A DNA stretch of 64,000 nucleotides, taken from contig NC_133237.1 in NCBI RefSeq assembly GCF_040436345.1, positions 23,999,749-24,063,748 of the forward strand. The letters run 5' to 3'. The DNA is from Pagrus major (taxonomy: Eukaryota > Chordata > Actinopteri > Spariformes > Sparidae). Positions 24,547 through 37,270 of this stretch are shown piece by piece (within the stretch, counting starts at the first letter, position 1; every line of letters starts with the position of its first letter). Position numbers and translations under genes: made by a program. Under the pieces are notes generated by a model. That model did no database searches and was not told the DNA's origin. It was given only the letters and a program-made list of their open reading frames with translations.

Positions 24547-26028
24547 CTGAAACAAGAAACAAACAGCAAGCATTTCTGAATCCACACACAAAAATGTGTA
24601 ATTGTCATTAACAGTTATTTGTAATTTCATGTAGAATATAACTCACTTCACTTTCTTTTTCCGAAGACAAAGCATCAGGGTGATCATGATGATCCCGATG
24701 AGCAAGATGAGCAAGATGACCACAATGACCCAAGGGGGCACTTTCATATGTGATCCACCGGCTGTGCGATAGACAAAATGCAAATATGTTATCATCAAAT
24801 ATTAATTTGCGTTTTTTGTGTGTTTGTTTTGTATTTTTTTTCAACAAATTCATAAATAGTAATGCCAAGAAAAATGTTGACAATAACTTCAAAATGTCAC
24901 AGAATAAACCTGCACTCACATGGAGAGTCCTGTGGTTTTGGTGAATGACTCGGATCAGGACTTGTCACTTCCTCTGTTTAAGGTAAAGAGGCGGGATCAT
25001 TTATCTGTCACATACGTGTGATGTACATGAAGAGTTTATTTGTAAAATCGGATAAATGTTATTCTTAAAATGAATAAAACAACAGCGGTTTGATATCTCC
25101 TGGACTGCAAACCTAAATAATAATGACTTGATAAATGAACCCTTCATATGTATGTATTTATAATTAAGGGTGAGATAAGATTCAATCAGTTATTTAACAT
25201 CTCATTGTCTTACCAGTTTTTAAATGCCAACAGCTCTCCCTCACACGTTCTCCCTAAAAAAAAAAAAAAAAGCAAAGTCTATTGTGGGAGTGGAGAGTAC
25301 ATATTTCACATTTACAACAAGAAAAATCAACTTGTATTCATTTACTTCATATAAGTGCGTATTGAAATAGAGGGAAACTCACACGATCTATGCATTTTAC
25401 ATGCAGGTCTCGGCACTCTCTTGTGGTGATTGAACTGTTGTCAAAGCTCGTCACTTGAGGCGAATGTACAAACGGCGGAGCCTGAGCAATCTTTGTCTGT
25501 TGAGATAAAAATTCCCCTTGAGTGACGTCAACAACGGATATGGTCAAACAGAGTTCTTTATCAACCTCCAAATCACAGTCAAGCATTCACTTTCCCTTTA
25601 AAGTCCTTGTAAAAATGATTTCTGAAACAAAACTATCACTACTACAGATTTAGAAGCAAATCAAAATACCTCATTGTCAGTCACTTCAGTCGTCCAACCT
25701 CCCTGGCTCGGTTGAGGACAATCGTATGAAAACTTGAATCCGTTATCCGTCTTGATGTCAGGGCAGGAAATATTTATCTGAGGGCATTCTGTGAGTTAAC
25801 AAAGCATATCATTACAAACTTTCACACACGAAAAGAAAAAAAAAACAGGAAGAGCATAAAACTCTCACGAACGTTCAGAGTGTGAAGATTCAGGAAGTAA
25901 CAAACAAACTGTAAAAAGAGCGAAAACAGGAGAGAAAACATATTCACTGTGTTTCAGCTCGTACCTTGTGCCTTTCCAACACAGACAACGGTGAAAATAA
26001 CAAGATTGCGAAGCATTTTAAGTGTCAT
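22429..26028 (-). CDS. Unassigned single-pass type I membrane protein, 14 exons, 351 residues
   Basis: The exons in transcript order are 26028-25965, 25788-25670, 25496-25383, 25253-25214, 24973-24920, 24761-24647, 24546-24475, 23997-23947, 23848-23762, 23611-23555, 23459-23403, 23038-22952, 22663-22573 and 22476-22429. All introns are GT-AG, every phase matches, and the sum is 352 codons with stop. The product has a signal peptide (residues 1-20), an ectodomain with six cysteines and two N-glycosylation sequons (NIS, NSS), a Ser/Pro-rich stalk, a membrane helix (141-163), a basic stop (RKKK) and an acidic tail of about 185 residues with four tyrosines. This layout suggests a cell-surface receptor or adhesion protein; the function is unknown. 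Two in-frame ATGs lie four codons apart and the first was chosen. The exon 3 acceptor is uncertain: an AG upstream would add VDKELCLTISVVDV and a seventh cysteine. Transcript evidence is lacking. Confidence 0.8.
23683..23705. repeat. Solo transposon end (TTAAAGGGTCACTTCACCC)
   Basis: Resembles the ends of the TTAAAGGGACAGTTCACC elements elsewhere in the window. It sits in an intron of the orphan gene without a partner end. Confidence 0.4.
24647..24973 (-). CDS. Orphan gene exons 5-6: stalk and membrane helix
   Basis: Exon 5 (24973-24920) encodes a Pro/Ser stalk (TSPDPSHSPKPQDSP). Exon 6 (24761-24647) encodes KVPPW, then a helix of Val, Ile and Leu (VIVVILLILLIGIIMITLML), then CLRKKK. Positive charges follow the helix, so the N-terminus is outside. 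Confidence 0.85.
25214..25788 (-). CDS. Orphan gene exons 2-4: cysteine-rich ectodomain
   Basis: The exons 25788-25670, 25496-25383 and 25253-25214 encode residues 22-112. Their motifs are ECPQINISCPDI, FKFSYDCPQPSQGGW, TTRECRDLHVKCIDR and RESCWHLK. The six cysteines do not fit an immunoglobulin, sushi or TNF-receptor repeat that I can recognise. The exon 4 acceptor uses a run of about 14 T. Confidence 0.72.
25965..26028 (-). CDS. Orphan gene exon 1: signal peptide
   Basis: Encodes MTLKMLRNLVIFTVVCVGKA, a basic start, hydrophobic core and likely cleavage near Gly-Lys-Ala. Donor CAAG|GTACGA. Confidence 0.8.
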
Positions 26029-27292
26029 TTCGTCGAAGTGAAAGAGAGAAAATATCAACAGGCTCACTCTACAGGTTGGGGTTTGAAAATACTCACTTCC
26101 TCAAACTCAGCAGGAAGTGACATCACACGTGTCGTCACAGATTTTTTTCCTGAGCAGCACTCATCTGTATCACAACACATCAATCTGCCCAAACAAAAAC
26201 AAACACAGACCACAGAACATGTATATTTCTAAATTATATGTAAGTAAAATGAAAATTATAGACATCCATACAGAGAAAATAACATAGATACGGTCGTGTT
26301 AGTCTTTACAGGAAAGATAAGTCAAGGAACAATAAATAGAATAAGTAAGTGAGACATTGGGAGGAAGAAAGGAAAAGAAAGAAGAAAAAAAGCGGGGAGG
26401 GAAGCTACTCAGAGATAACTGGTGAGTTTCAGCTCATACATGACAAAATATCTCTAATCCAGTGTGAGTGGGAAGGAGGGGCAGAGTCCTTCCACTTATG
26501 AAAGCTCGTCAAGCCAGTAATGAAGTAAAAGCCGACATGTTCAGTTTTGCTTTTGGCAAACCAAATCTGGAGCCATACCAAAAATCACAGACAAAGGATT
26601 TGGCTCAATTTGGTGGTGAAGGGTTTCTGAAATAGTTTGAAAAACTGATGTCCAAAACTTAATTAAGGGGAACATGTCCAGTAACTGAAGGAGTGAGACG
26701 GCTGCTCTTTTCTCACATGTAGCGTCCACATCAGGGTCCTGGGTACTAATGTGGTATTAGATATTAGTATTTGATAATAGAGACAGACAACAGAGAGAAA
26801 TATATCAAATTGGGATATTAAAGTAACATTATCTAACATTTTCACCTGAAGATAACAGCTTCAAAATCAATTGATGGTAGTGTCTTGATCACAGCGTCAC
26901 ATACATGTTTACTTCAACATACAAACATTATTATGATGTAATGAGTTTTGTTTGTAGTTAGCACATACTTTACATTTATTGTAAGCCGTGGGATTTGTGT
27001 TTACGACAGTGGTGTTGCTCTCAGAAACTGTGGGGGGCGCCAAATCGCACAAAATGCCAATTTCTACATGATATTTCTTTAAACACAGTGTGTGCTGCCT
27101 ATTTGACCTATTTTAGCATTTAACCTCTGATCCGGGATGCTGTAAAACATAAATTAAACAGTGTGATTATTAGCTAATCCTTTTAGACATATTGAATTTT
27201 CATTTGATTGAAAAAAGCACAACGACAATATATTTAATGTCGAACTCATTAACTCATATTCTGAATTACATGTCAGCAGCACCTTTCTAACG
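26029..27292. other. 5' flank of the orphan gene, with a LINE relic
   Basis: Presumed promoter and 5'UTR of the - strand gene at its left edge (no TATA box identified), then an L1-type LINE relic at about 26440-26745 and AT-rich unique sequence. Confidence 0.5.
26440..26745 (-). mobile_element. L1-type LINE relic (end of ORF2)
   Basis: The - strand frame at 26541-26729 includes FWTSVFQTISETL and IEPNPLSVIFGMAPD, the pattern seen just after the reverse transcriptase domain in fish L1-clade elements. The upstream frame is broken and no RT core remains. Confidence 0.6.
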
Positions 27293-27565
27293 AGTCATGA
27301 CAGGAGCAACAAAAGACTGTGAAAGTTAAAAACACCAGTTTTGTAACATTACACATGTAAACAGGTTCATTGGTAACAGGCGAGAGTATCATGATTGGGT
27401 TTGAAGGGAAACCACTTTGTGAAACACATGATTGTATAAAGAAGATTACTACATGGGCTCAGGAACAAGTTATCTGTCAACAAGGCAAATGCATTTTTCT
27501 TTTATTTACACTCTTCACAGCGTCCCAACTTTTTTGGCATTCGGGGTTGTTTATTGCGATTGTGC
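27293..27565 (+). repeat. Interspersed repeat, copy 1 of a pair
   Basis: Shared with 43676-43955 in the same orientation: TGACAGGAGCAACAAAAGACTG, TCATGATTGGGT, ACATGGGCTCAGGAACA and CACAGCGTCCCAACTTTTTTGG. The last motif is common in fish repeats. Confidence 0.65.
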
Positions 27566-28034
27566 CAAATGCTCCTGCTGTTTGAAATTTGCAGTTGTAC
27601 ACACCCAACACAAGGGGAGGCCGTCGTCCTACAGGTCAGAGACACACATTAAACAGACTGCCCTGACTCTTGTGAAGAGAGAAACACAACCACCGCAGGG
27701 TTTTAATTTCACTCCAGAGGAAATGATAATAAAGAGAGGACAACAAATAGTCTCTGGTAATTCCCACCAACACAAACACAAACAAACAAACAGATGTGTC
27801 ATTAGATAAACACATCCTGCAGCCCAGTGTGGAGTCTGTCATGTGGCGGGGGTGTTTTCATCACCCAGGTGGAGGCATTTGTCTTTCTCCATGTCCACAT
27901 TTGTGTTGTGTATATCCTCATGTTATCTGTGCGGACAGAGGATGGCAGTCCTCCCAACATATTCCAACCATGAGACAACAGAGGGAGAACAGAGGCCTCC
28001 GAGTACTCAAAGAGGCCTCTGTCATGTCCCTTTA

Positions 28035-28098
<64 letters not shown>

Positions 28099-31000
28099 CA
28101 AGGATAAAGCAGAAGCCGCCATGGTGCAGCACGCTTCATTTACACTGCATCTTCTCTGGTCCACCGAGAAAACACAGAACCCAGTCTGTGTCACTCAATA
28201 CGGGCCCCTCTCTATCTCTTCAACTCCGTCTACTTCCCTTCCTCCATCCCTCCGTCCCTCTCCGCCTCTCCTTTGCGCTCCCCTGTCTCTCTTACATCAC
28301 AGCAGTCCAGCAGTGCAGTTGAGCAAAAAAAAAAAAGTGATTTCAAAACATACTCTCAAGTTTCCACCTTGAACCTCGTCATCACATCGCCGTGGGAATG
28401 GATAAAGTGACATTGAGGCCAAGCAGATTTACTCATTAGCCAATTTGGTGTGACTAACCACTTTAATATTGCATCAGTTTTGATTGCTTCATCACTCCTT
28501 GGCGAGGCCCTTACTGAGTAAAGATGACACTATCACAAGAGACATGAATGAGAGAGTAAATGGACTTGGCTCAGCTCCCCTGGTGGGACGCTGTGTGGAA
28601 GTGTCCAAATCGTCTGATCCGTTCTCCACAGATATCAAGTGACAGAGGGAGGGCTTGGATATCCTAGCATCCTTCTCCATATCCTCAGAGCCCCTGCATA
28701 AACAGAGGAGAGCAGCGATGACGCAGGACAGGCCGAAAACACACACACAGCTATGAACATGCTCGTCTCGCGGCCCACACTCCCACAAACGCTGTCTCTG
28801 GTGCTGTGATCTGCAACGAGGAGTAAATTCCAAGCAGTCTAAACACGACTTTTCGGGTAAATAATTACAATTCAGTTGCGTTTCAGTCCTCTCCCCATCT
28901 GTCTCAACCCCTTCCATCTTGTTCCGCTCACAAGAGCTGCGATGAGAGATAAACAGCTCTCTCTTCCCGTCTCTCTGCCACCCCCTCAATCCCTCATTCT
29001 CACTGTGTGTGGATGAGGGTAGTGCTCTGAGAGTTAGACAGTTTTGTGAGGAAAAGAAGGACTGGGGTGAATCAATCCCCATAAAGTTTGTACGGTTTAC
29101 TCTTATGAACCTAAGTTTAAAACAAAAACTGGGTGCACCATTCAGGGGCGTGTGAGTTGTGGAGTCAAAGCAGAGGCAAAGCAACACCCTGAGAATCCTG
29201 AGTAGCTCTGAAACAATAGTTCTGGCTGCTCAGTACCCTGCTTGGCTTGAGTTTGTATAGCTCCACAACGGTTTCAAAATACACCCAGTAGAAAGCGCAC
29301 CGCAACTAAAACAGCATATATAGGCCAGGAGTGACTCTTATTAAGCAAACAGTATCATGTTCACACCCCGACAGTGAGGATTTTGGACTTTCTGTATAGA
29401 TAACACATATTTTTCAGTAATATTATTCAACACCACAGATCCTTACATCAGCTTTTTCCTTGAACCTCAACCTCAGAAGCGATTGAACCGTGGAGGGGAA
29501 AAGCATCGAGTCAATGGGGGAGCTTTCAAGTAAAATGGTAATAAGAGTAATCCCTCATTCTGGGTGCAGGACCAAAGGAGAGGTGAGTTAAGAGAGCAGC
29601 AAATGGTGCTGGGACTGTTAGAGACACTTTGGTCTGTCCAGTCGGCTCAGTGTGAAGCCTGAAACTCCCACTGGCACAGGCTGGATATCACAAAGGGACG
29701 TCTACAGGCTGCCAGCACAGGAAGCACACCAACACCAACACACACTTACCCGAATATGTACACACATTCATCTGGGCTTCACCAAGCTCAATACATGTAC
29801 TAATAATACATAAATATTCAATCATGCTGTGTGGTTACAGTACATTATGGCACTTACATACCAAAAAATGAACAGCTAATAAAAGTAAATTACCAGGTCT
29901 GAAAGAATATTATTCATGTGTGCTCCGAGTGGAGGTGTCATGGGAGTGTATGAATTTATGAAATCACGGGGGCCTCACACAATACCATGTACACCCCCAC
30001 CCCATCTACTCCTCCTACACACATATTAAAAGCCCCTTCCAGAGCCGCCAACTCTCCCCCTCATCTCCAAAAAACCACAGCAGCCCTTTACAGAGCCTGG
30101 TTAGCCTGGGCACAGCAACCCGATCCTGCTGAGAAAGTCTTATAAAAGGAAGCAAATAAAACAACCCAATCAGAAACACCTCTCCTCCACGGAGCCAAAC
30201 ATGAAACATCGAAAAAGATTTTCTACTAACAGACCAACCCCTGCCCGAGGGCCTATCAGAGTTTGAATATAAAAGCATCACATGCATTCGGTTATAACGT
30301 ACAAATAGCCACGTCAAAGCCCTGCACAGCAGCTCTAATTCACATGGTGCTGAGGCACATGTTGTGCAATATCAGAGAGCAACTTGGACAGCCTCGATTA
30401 ATCTGTTTTCCAGCTCAATCTCCTGAGAGGGATCTCTGTCAGAAAACAACCCTCTCTGTTTGAAGCGTGGCCTCCAGTTAAACTTGTTCAACTTCTGCCT
30501 TTCTCTGCACATTTCACTCTCCCGCTTTCCCTCTCACTCCACTTTTCTTCCCATGTCATCTCTTCCAGCCTCTCACTGCTCTTTGCTCTCCTTTGCCATC
30601 GTTCTCTCCCCAGTGTTTCTTTTCTTTACTCTCTTCATTTCTTTCCCCCCTTGTGATTCGCTGCTGGCTTACGTCTCAGTATTTGGCTGGGCGAACCCAG
30701 GGCAAGCGTGTCTTGTTACAGCAGTCCAGGCCTTCTGGTAAAGCCCTGCATTGTGAGGGATAATCCCTCAGAAACAATCAGGATTTTTATACTGTGCCCT
30801 CTGTTATTCCTGTAGCTTCACACGTAAATATACACACAGAATGCACACACACACACACATACAATACAACTCACACACGCTGCCATTTGTTCTGACACAG
30901 AAACAAGTACAAGGACAAGCTCTGGCATGCACTGCACATTAAGTGGACTCATGAGAAAGTATGCAAGAAATTCACATCAAATTGCCCTTTTAGTTAATTT

Positions 31001-33560
31001 TGTTTACAAGCTTCTCTTTGTTCTTTCTGTCATTCAGAATCCAAGGCGGCCCACCTACAGCTGTGAGTGACATGACGGGAGTTTTAGGGGACAGGGATTT
31101 GTAAATGGGGAGTTGCTGCAGCCCTGTAAAATGTCAGTTAAGTCAACATGTCTATCACTGTCATGTTATGTTAAAGGCAGCCCTTCTGTGGCTGTTCACA
31201 CTTGGCTGAGCCCTATTGTTAAATAAACAAAGCCGTGTGTTGGGTTGTGCTGCAGATCAGTGAGGCAATCAGGCTCTCACCTTAAAGATCAGAGTGAGGA
31301 GAATTAAGGGAGCAGAGCAGCACACTGCAAGAAATGTGCATTTGTACACACGTCATCAAAACCAATGCAAAAATGTGCCAACAGCTTTTTTTTGACAGCA
31401 GACATTTTGACATGTAATAAGCACAGGTGAAATTAATAACATTAACGACAGCCGTGTGCCATTGAGGTGTTCCACTTCCAGCCTCCTGGTACCTCACTGC
31501 GCCGTCATTAAAGTTATTTGCTCCATTTGACATTGTACTTTTCTGCAAACCAGCCAGGTTACAGCTAGGCAAAAGGCTGCCAAGCGTCGAGATGTCATTT
31601 CGACATTTGTGAGCACAAAACCACTTGACTGATGTCGGGACATTTTCCAGACGTGTAAGTGGCAAAAAAACAGATATTTTTGGCTGGACGTCAGGATAAT
31701 TTACAGCCAAAAACATCCTGCACGGTCAGTGTTTCGGCCAAAGAGCTGCACTTAAATTCACCACAGAGACGACAGCTGACGGCCGTCTAGCTGGTGCTGT
31801 CTGCACCTGCATTAGAGGAAGTACCTCTTCATAGCACCAGGTAGCAGTAGTCTGTACTTTTGCCATGAAAAATAAGGAATAAGAAAACGTCCTAATTGAA
31901 TGACTGGCTCCGCTGCCGATTCTACGTGCTCAATTGGCTAAAAAGTCACCGACAAGGGCCGTCTAGTGCCAGTGGTGCAGAACACACCAACAACAACTAG
32001 GGCCACAGACGCTCTCCGACGGCCCCGACATGGTGCGTCAGGGCCCTTATGGAGACACTGGGACCATTCCCTGCCATGGTTGCAGCAGGAGAACCAGGTA
32101 AGCCAAAACTTGATCTTTTCCTCAACCTCACCAATCGGTTCTTGTGCCTAAACCTAACCAGACCAAGCACGTCAAAACATAAAGCTGAGAATTGAACAGA
32201 AAGAAATGTAAAGCTGAAACATAAAGAAGCATAAAGTTTCCAATTATCAAACTTAAAGATTCAACATATCTGTTTGCAGAAACCTACATTGCCAACATTT
32301 ATTCAGGTGATTAGGTTGGTCAGCACGAGATCATAGCATTCATTCATTCATTAACATGTAAACAAGTTCTGCATTACTGCATTACTATTTTAATGTTTGA
32401 GACAAGATTACTGACCTCTCTTTTTGCAGTGTGGGAGCTCCACCTGAAGACAGCTGTTCAGTGTCTAGACAGGTAGATACCTCTGTGGTTCCAGGTCTGG
32501 GATTGTCTGTCTGTCACTGTCATCAATCCTCCTTTTCCAACAGGAGGTTTCCCTTCACCAGCTTTTCCACTGCCGTCATCAGCTGCCAAGACAACCGAGG
32601 GGAAGGAGAAACATAATTACAGGACAGAGGCAACCATAACTCACCCCCCAAGGTTAACACTAATAACAATGGTAGCCAGCGGCCATGACTGTCAGGCTGA
32701 CATTGTTCAGCCATTAAACCGAACGACTATAAACAAAGAAACAATGCATCGTAGAAGCAGTTGTGGTCCACCTGTTGGCCAACAGCCCAAGAAAAAGATT
32801 ATTTATTTTAAGATGCTAAAAGACATAAAGTTGAGCATAGGCAACAAATTCATTATAGTGTGATGACCATTATTATTATTATATTATATCAGCCTCTTAC
32901 TGTACTGTACTTACTGCCCTTTATCTACCAATTACGCAAGTGCTCCTTGGCAAGTGATGTTAGTAGAGCAGCATTACACACACAAATGACTCACAAGTTC
33001 ACCTCATTCATAACTAGGAATTACAGGAATATTGTCAGGTCTCTGCTGTGTGCATGCTCATTAAACTGTTAGCACTAAGCTATCATCACACTTACAATCA
33101 CAGGAGTGAAGATGAATGGATGTATACACAGATATACACACAGAGCAGCAGAAAGAGAGAGGCCTGCACTGTATTTAACTGTTTCCTGCGCTCCAACAGG
33201 AACATTTCATCAGCTCTCTGATGGACTGCAGAGCTGTAAGTGTGACCTCGGCTGCTCACGTTTTTTAATGTTCAAGTTATTCCAGCTGGTTCCTGCGGAG
33301 GTCTGTAATTAGGAGCACTGCTGCACTGATAGAACCGTCTCCACCATCACATACACAAGCATCTGCATCATAGTCTGGCACATGCAGTTTACTGTCCCAC
33401 ATACAGTATTGTGCTGTGCAATAAACTCTTACATGCCCACTCATTGCATTGGCCAGTAGCCAATAAATAATTATATGGAAGTTGAAAGTGGCCGCGTTCT
33501 CTCGTGATCAAGTTAATCATTTCTCGTGATAGCGAGAGACAAAACTATTTCTACTTTTCC
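27566..33560. other. Intergenic region, no gene recognised
   Basis: It contains the CA repeat at 28035-28095, a 231-codon open frame on the - strand (28492-29187) without recognisable features, and a pyrimidine-rich tract at about 30480-30660. The 31950-32170 stretch with CCTAAACCTAACCAGACC resembles a fish interspersed repeat. No splice-supported exon was found. Confidence 0.5.
28035..28095 (+). repeat. (CA)n microsatellite
   Basis: A CA run of about 60 bp with one AA interruption. Confidence 0.95.
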
Positions 33561-33587
33561 AGGGAGTACTTGCTCAAACTCTGTTCG

Positions 33588-33724
33588 TGGAAACAGAAAC
33601 GGATATGCTGATGAAAGGGATCAAAATGATTGTGGAAGAGAAACCAAACCATTCTGAAACCTCCTTTCTGACGGAGATCTGCTTTATGGTGAAACTATTT
33701 AAAGAGAGTTTCTTAAAGAGCTGA
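33588..33724 (+). pseudogene. Broken copy of a short coding-like segment (pair with 37271-37489)
   Basis: Reads VETETDMLMKGIKMIVEE, then SETSFLTEICFMVKLFKE and a stop. It aligns base for base with the segment at 37271, but the frame ends early and no start or splice site is evident. The family is not recognised. Confidence 0.5.
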
Positions 33725-35340
33725 AATATTGTACCAACAATACTCAAGAAACCAAAAATAAAGGTTTCAGAGTTAGTCTGGATGTGCAGCTGCAGGCTGC
33801 TGCTAAGTTAGCTCATTTTGATAGACTTTTAAAACAGCTTCAAAATCATGATGCACCTTAATTTATCTTGTTATCTCGAGAAACAAAAGGCTGATTTCCA
33901 CACATTTTCTTCACACACGTGCACAATCCTCCGTCAGAGTGGATTTGGGAGTTTTAAAGCCAACCATATGAGCTTTTAATGAAAATTGTTGTTTAAAGAT
34001 TAAAGTGCAGTCTGGTTGCATCGATGAATAACTGGTACTCCTCAAACTGACTTTTTCAACATAAATCAGTTGCTACTGTTTTCAAGACGCCCTCGGTGTG
34101 TGCTGGCATGGCAATCCTGATCTCTAATAATCATTTTATGTAATAAGAGGAAACAACCTTTTGATTTCTGATGATAACGGGTTTATTAGCTTGTAATCTC
34201 TCCCTTTTATGGAATAATTAAATAAGTAACTCATGATGTCGTGATAACAACATTAAAAAAAGTAAGTGCAAACATGGCTGTTTTCTGTTCAGTGATGTCA
34301 TTCAGCAATATAAAATAATATAGTTGGCTCAGTACTTCTACTTGTACTAGAGTACTTTTGCCACCTCTGGTTATTACTACTTATTCTTGAAACCTCAGGA
34401 GGTCAGAATTTAACCACCCATTCAGTCAAACTACCTCCCTTTTACATTAAACACTCACTACAGATTTGCACCACATGCATTCCCTCTCTCTCTCCTTTTC
34501 TCTCACACACATTCATATTGTATTTCACATTCATACATGTACTTTTTTTCTCTGCCCTACATACATTATCGTACTGTCCACACACACCATTATTCACACA
34601 CTACTATTCATTCCCTCTCACACAAACACTGCCGTTCTTTGTCTTTCTCTCCTTTTCTGTTTGACATATGCAGTCCCACTCACACACACAATAATCCTCT
34701 TTTATAAACAACATCAGTGTTTCTCATACAGACCAGTCATCTCACATTTATTACAATAGAGGGTGAAACAGTATATGGTAGGAGGGTGTGATTGTATGTG
34801 TGTGTGGGAGGATGTAGTGGTTTATATGTGAGATTATAATGGTATGTGTCAAGGAAAGTGTGATTCATGGCCTGAGCGACCTTTTTAAATGCACACACAC
34901 GGGTGTGTATACAGGTATGTGCATGCTCACGCGCACTTCAACACATAAACATGCGGTCTAGTGGGCAAACACACAGATTAAACACACACACACACAAATG
35001 AAGATCCCTGCCATACACTGACCCAACATCTTCTCTGCACACAACAGATATGTTTTCTCAAGACTTGTGAGATCATCTCCTCAGAGCTGCAGCGTGAGCG
35101 CTGAGGTCAGCTGTGTGCATCAAACTTTATGAGGTTCAACTTGAGTATTACAATGTAGTTTACTTAAGTGATGAATGGGCTGTTTTCATGATTCCCCTCG
35201 CTTGTATTAACATTGGATGACGGTCGTGTCACTATTACATTACCACTACGTGCATGTGTGTGTTGAAGGAGGCTCAGCTTGTTGACCTTGGAACTCAGGA
35301 CCGTCCTCCGTCCTCTCCCCTCGCTGTATGTACGAGAAGG
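33725..35340. other. Intergenic region, no gene recognised
   Basis: AT-rich sequence with CA/GT-rich stretches around 34450-35000. No coding signal seen. Confidence 0.55.
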
Positions 35341-35667
35341 CTTAAAGGAGCTGTTCACCCAAAAACTGATAATTCAGTTATTTCCTACTCACCTCCATGC
35401 GGATTGAAAGTCGGGCTAAGTTTAGTGGTCCACAAAACAGTGTTGCAGCATTCTCCTTAACAACTGAAGTACATAGGGACTTGTTTTAAAATGTAAAAAC
35501 AAGCCCCCCATCTACTTCAGTTGTTTAGGAGGATGCTGCAACGCTATTTTGCTGTGAAGCTCCAGAAATGTTTTGTTGACTGAGAAACTTCACCCGACTT
35601 TCTATCGGCATGGTGGTGAGTAGATAATGACTGCGTTTCCATTCTTGGCTGAACTGTTCCTTTAAAT
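35341..35667. mobile_element. Short inverted-repeat transposon, CTTAAAGGAACAGTTCACC family, copy 2
   Basis: Starts CTTAAAGGAGCTGTTCACCC and ends GCTGAACTGTTCCTTTAAAT. The interior shares GCTGTGAAGCTCCAGAAATG and GGTGAGTAGATAATGACTG with copy 1. Confidence 0.8.
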
Positions 35668-37270
35668 CTTTCCTTTTTGATAAAGCTTACAGCTGGCTCA
35701 GGCTTGCACGTAGTTCTGCTGCTGTAGGCTCAGACTGCCGAGGGACTTCCCACGACACACTGAGCTCTTCTCTCTCTCCATCTGTACACATTCATGTCCC
35801 ATTACTGCATGTTACTGACTTGGCTTCTTCCCTGGAGTCTCCATGAGGCCTTCTGCTGTGGTCCTGCTTGACAGCCACTGCTATTATTATTATTATTAGT
35901 AGTAGTAGTAGTCATATTTTTATTATTTTAGCTGTTATTGTTGTTGTTGTTGTTGATGCTGTGCATTTCCATGTCTCCCCCTCTCCCCTTATCTCTCCCT
36001 GCATCTCAAATCAATGAAATAAATTTTCCATTCAAACAAGCTTTATTGGCATGAACATTTAAGCTAAATTGCATGTTATTGAAGGATTAAATAATGATTG
36101 ACTAAATAAATGATCACACGATAAGAAATATATTTTAAGCTTACACACTGTGAACCACTCAAAAACTTTTATTTCTCTTTTACTGTTTATGACAACAGTC
36201 AACATGCAGTATTTTGCAACTAAAACACTGACTTTTCTCCACATATACTGTAGATAAGGTCATTTCTAAGTGTCAGGGAGATGAATGAACACAGGATGAA
36301 TTGTTGATAAGATGGATAAACCCTCTCTCTTCTTCTCGCTCAACCCAACCAGTCCAGGCAGATGACCCTCCCCTCCCAGAGCCTGGCTCTTCTCTGAGGC
36401 TTCTGCTTGTTAAAAGGTGCCTACAAGTATCTAATTATGAGATATAAATATCCAATATCTAAGTGTTAGATTTGGTGCTATATAAATTAAACTGACTTCA
36501 CTTGACTCTCCACCACAGTCGTCACTGACACCTCCTGGGTCCTGATAATTTTAGTTTTTATTCTCGTGATCTTGTTTTTGCATTCCAGTCAGCCCTCAGC
36601 AGCCTGTTAGTTATGGAACAAACACACACACACACAAGCACACACATGCACACACACACAATAGACATCTCCCATGTTTCAGACCGCATAAACAAAGTAG
36701 TTTGGTATCTCTATCGACAACTTGTCTTGTCTAGGTCCTGGTAGATAAGCTTGTTTTACTGAAGAATGTTCTGTCAAAGTCTAACTCGCTTGTTATGATT
36801 CTGAGCCAAATCTTTAACTGTCAGTTGTGCCTGGGTAGACGACTTAATGTGTTTACTTCAGCTTTGTTTTACAGGTGACAGAGAGAGGTGAAGTAATTGG
36901 CTGAAAACACCTCGTCCTCAACAAAGAGAAGCTGCAGTGAGGTCGGACCAACCCTGAAACATTCAGCCTGACACTAAAATAAACATATCACACATTATGG
37001 CGCCAGGTCTTATCAGGTAACCTTTCCCATTGAATTGTTCTTTCGTAACACCTCCTAGCCCTCGCAAAGACAGCGATATGACCTCTAGATGGTAAATAGC
37101 AGCTCAGTTTGCTGTTTGTCATGACCGCTGTACAAGGCTGAAGAGAAAATATCTTCAGTGAGACACATGGTTGCTTTTCACAAACCTAAAAGAAACTGGA
37201 ATAATTTTTCTCCCAAGGAAATGTTCAGCCCTGAGCAATCAAAAAAAAAGTATTTTATCAAACTCTCTAA
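35668..37270. other. Intergenic region with simple repeats and retroelement-like fragments
   Basis: A compound (ATT)(AGT)(GTT) repeat at 35881-35955. A CTTTATTGGCATGAACATT repeat at 36031-36131 is related to 61631-61760. A GGTGCTATATAAATTAAACTG tail at about 36473-36493 resembles the 3' ends of fish retroelements, and a CA repeat lies at about 36621-36661. Confidence 0.55.

Noticed and set aside
28021..28100. Possible CRISPR-like or tandem array
   Set aside because: A plain CA microsatellite in a vertebrate genome.
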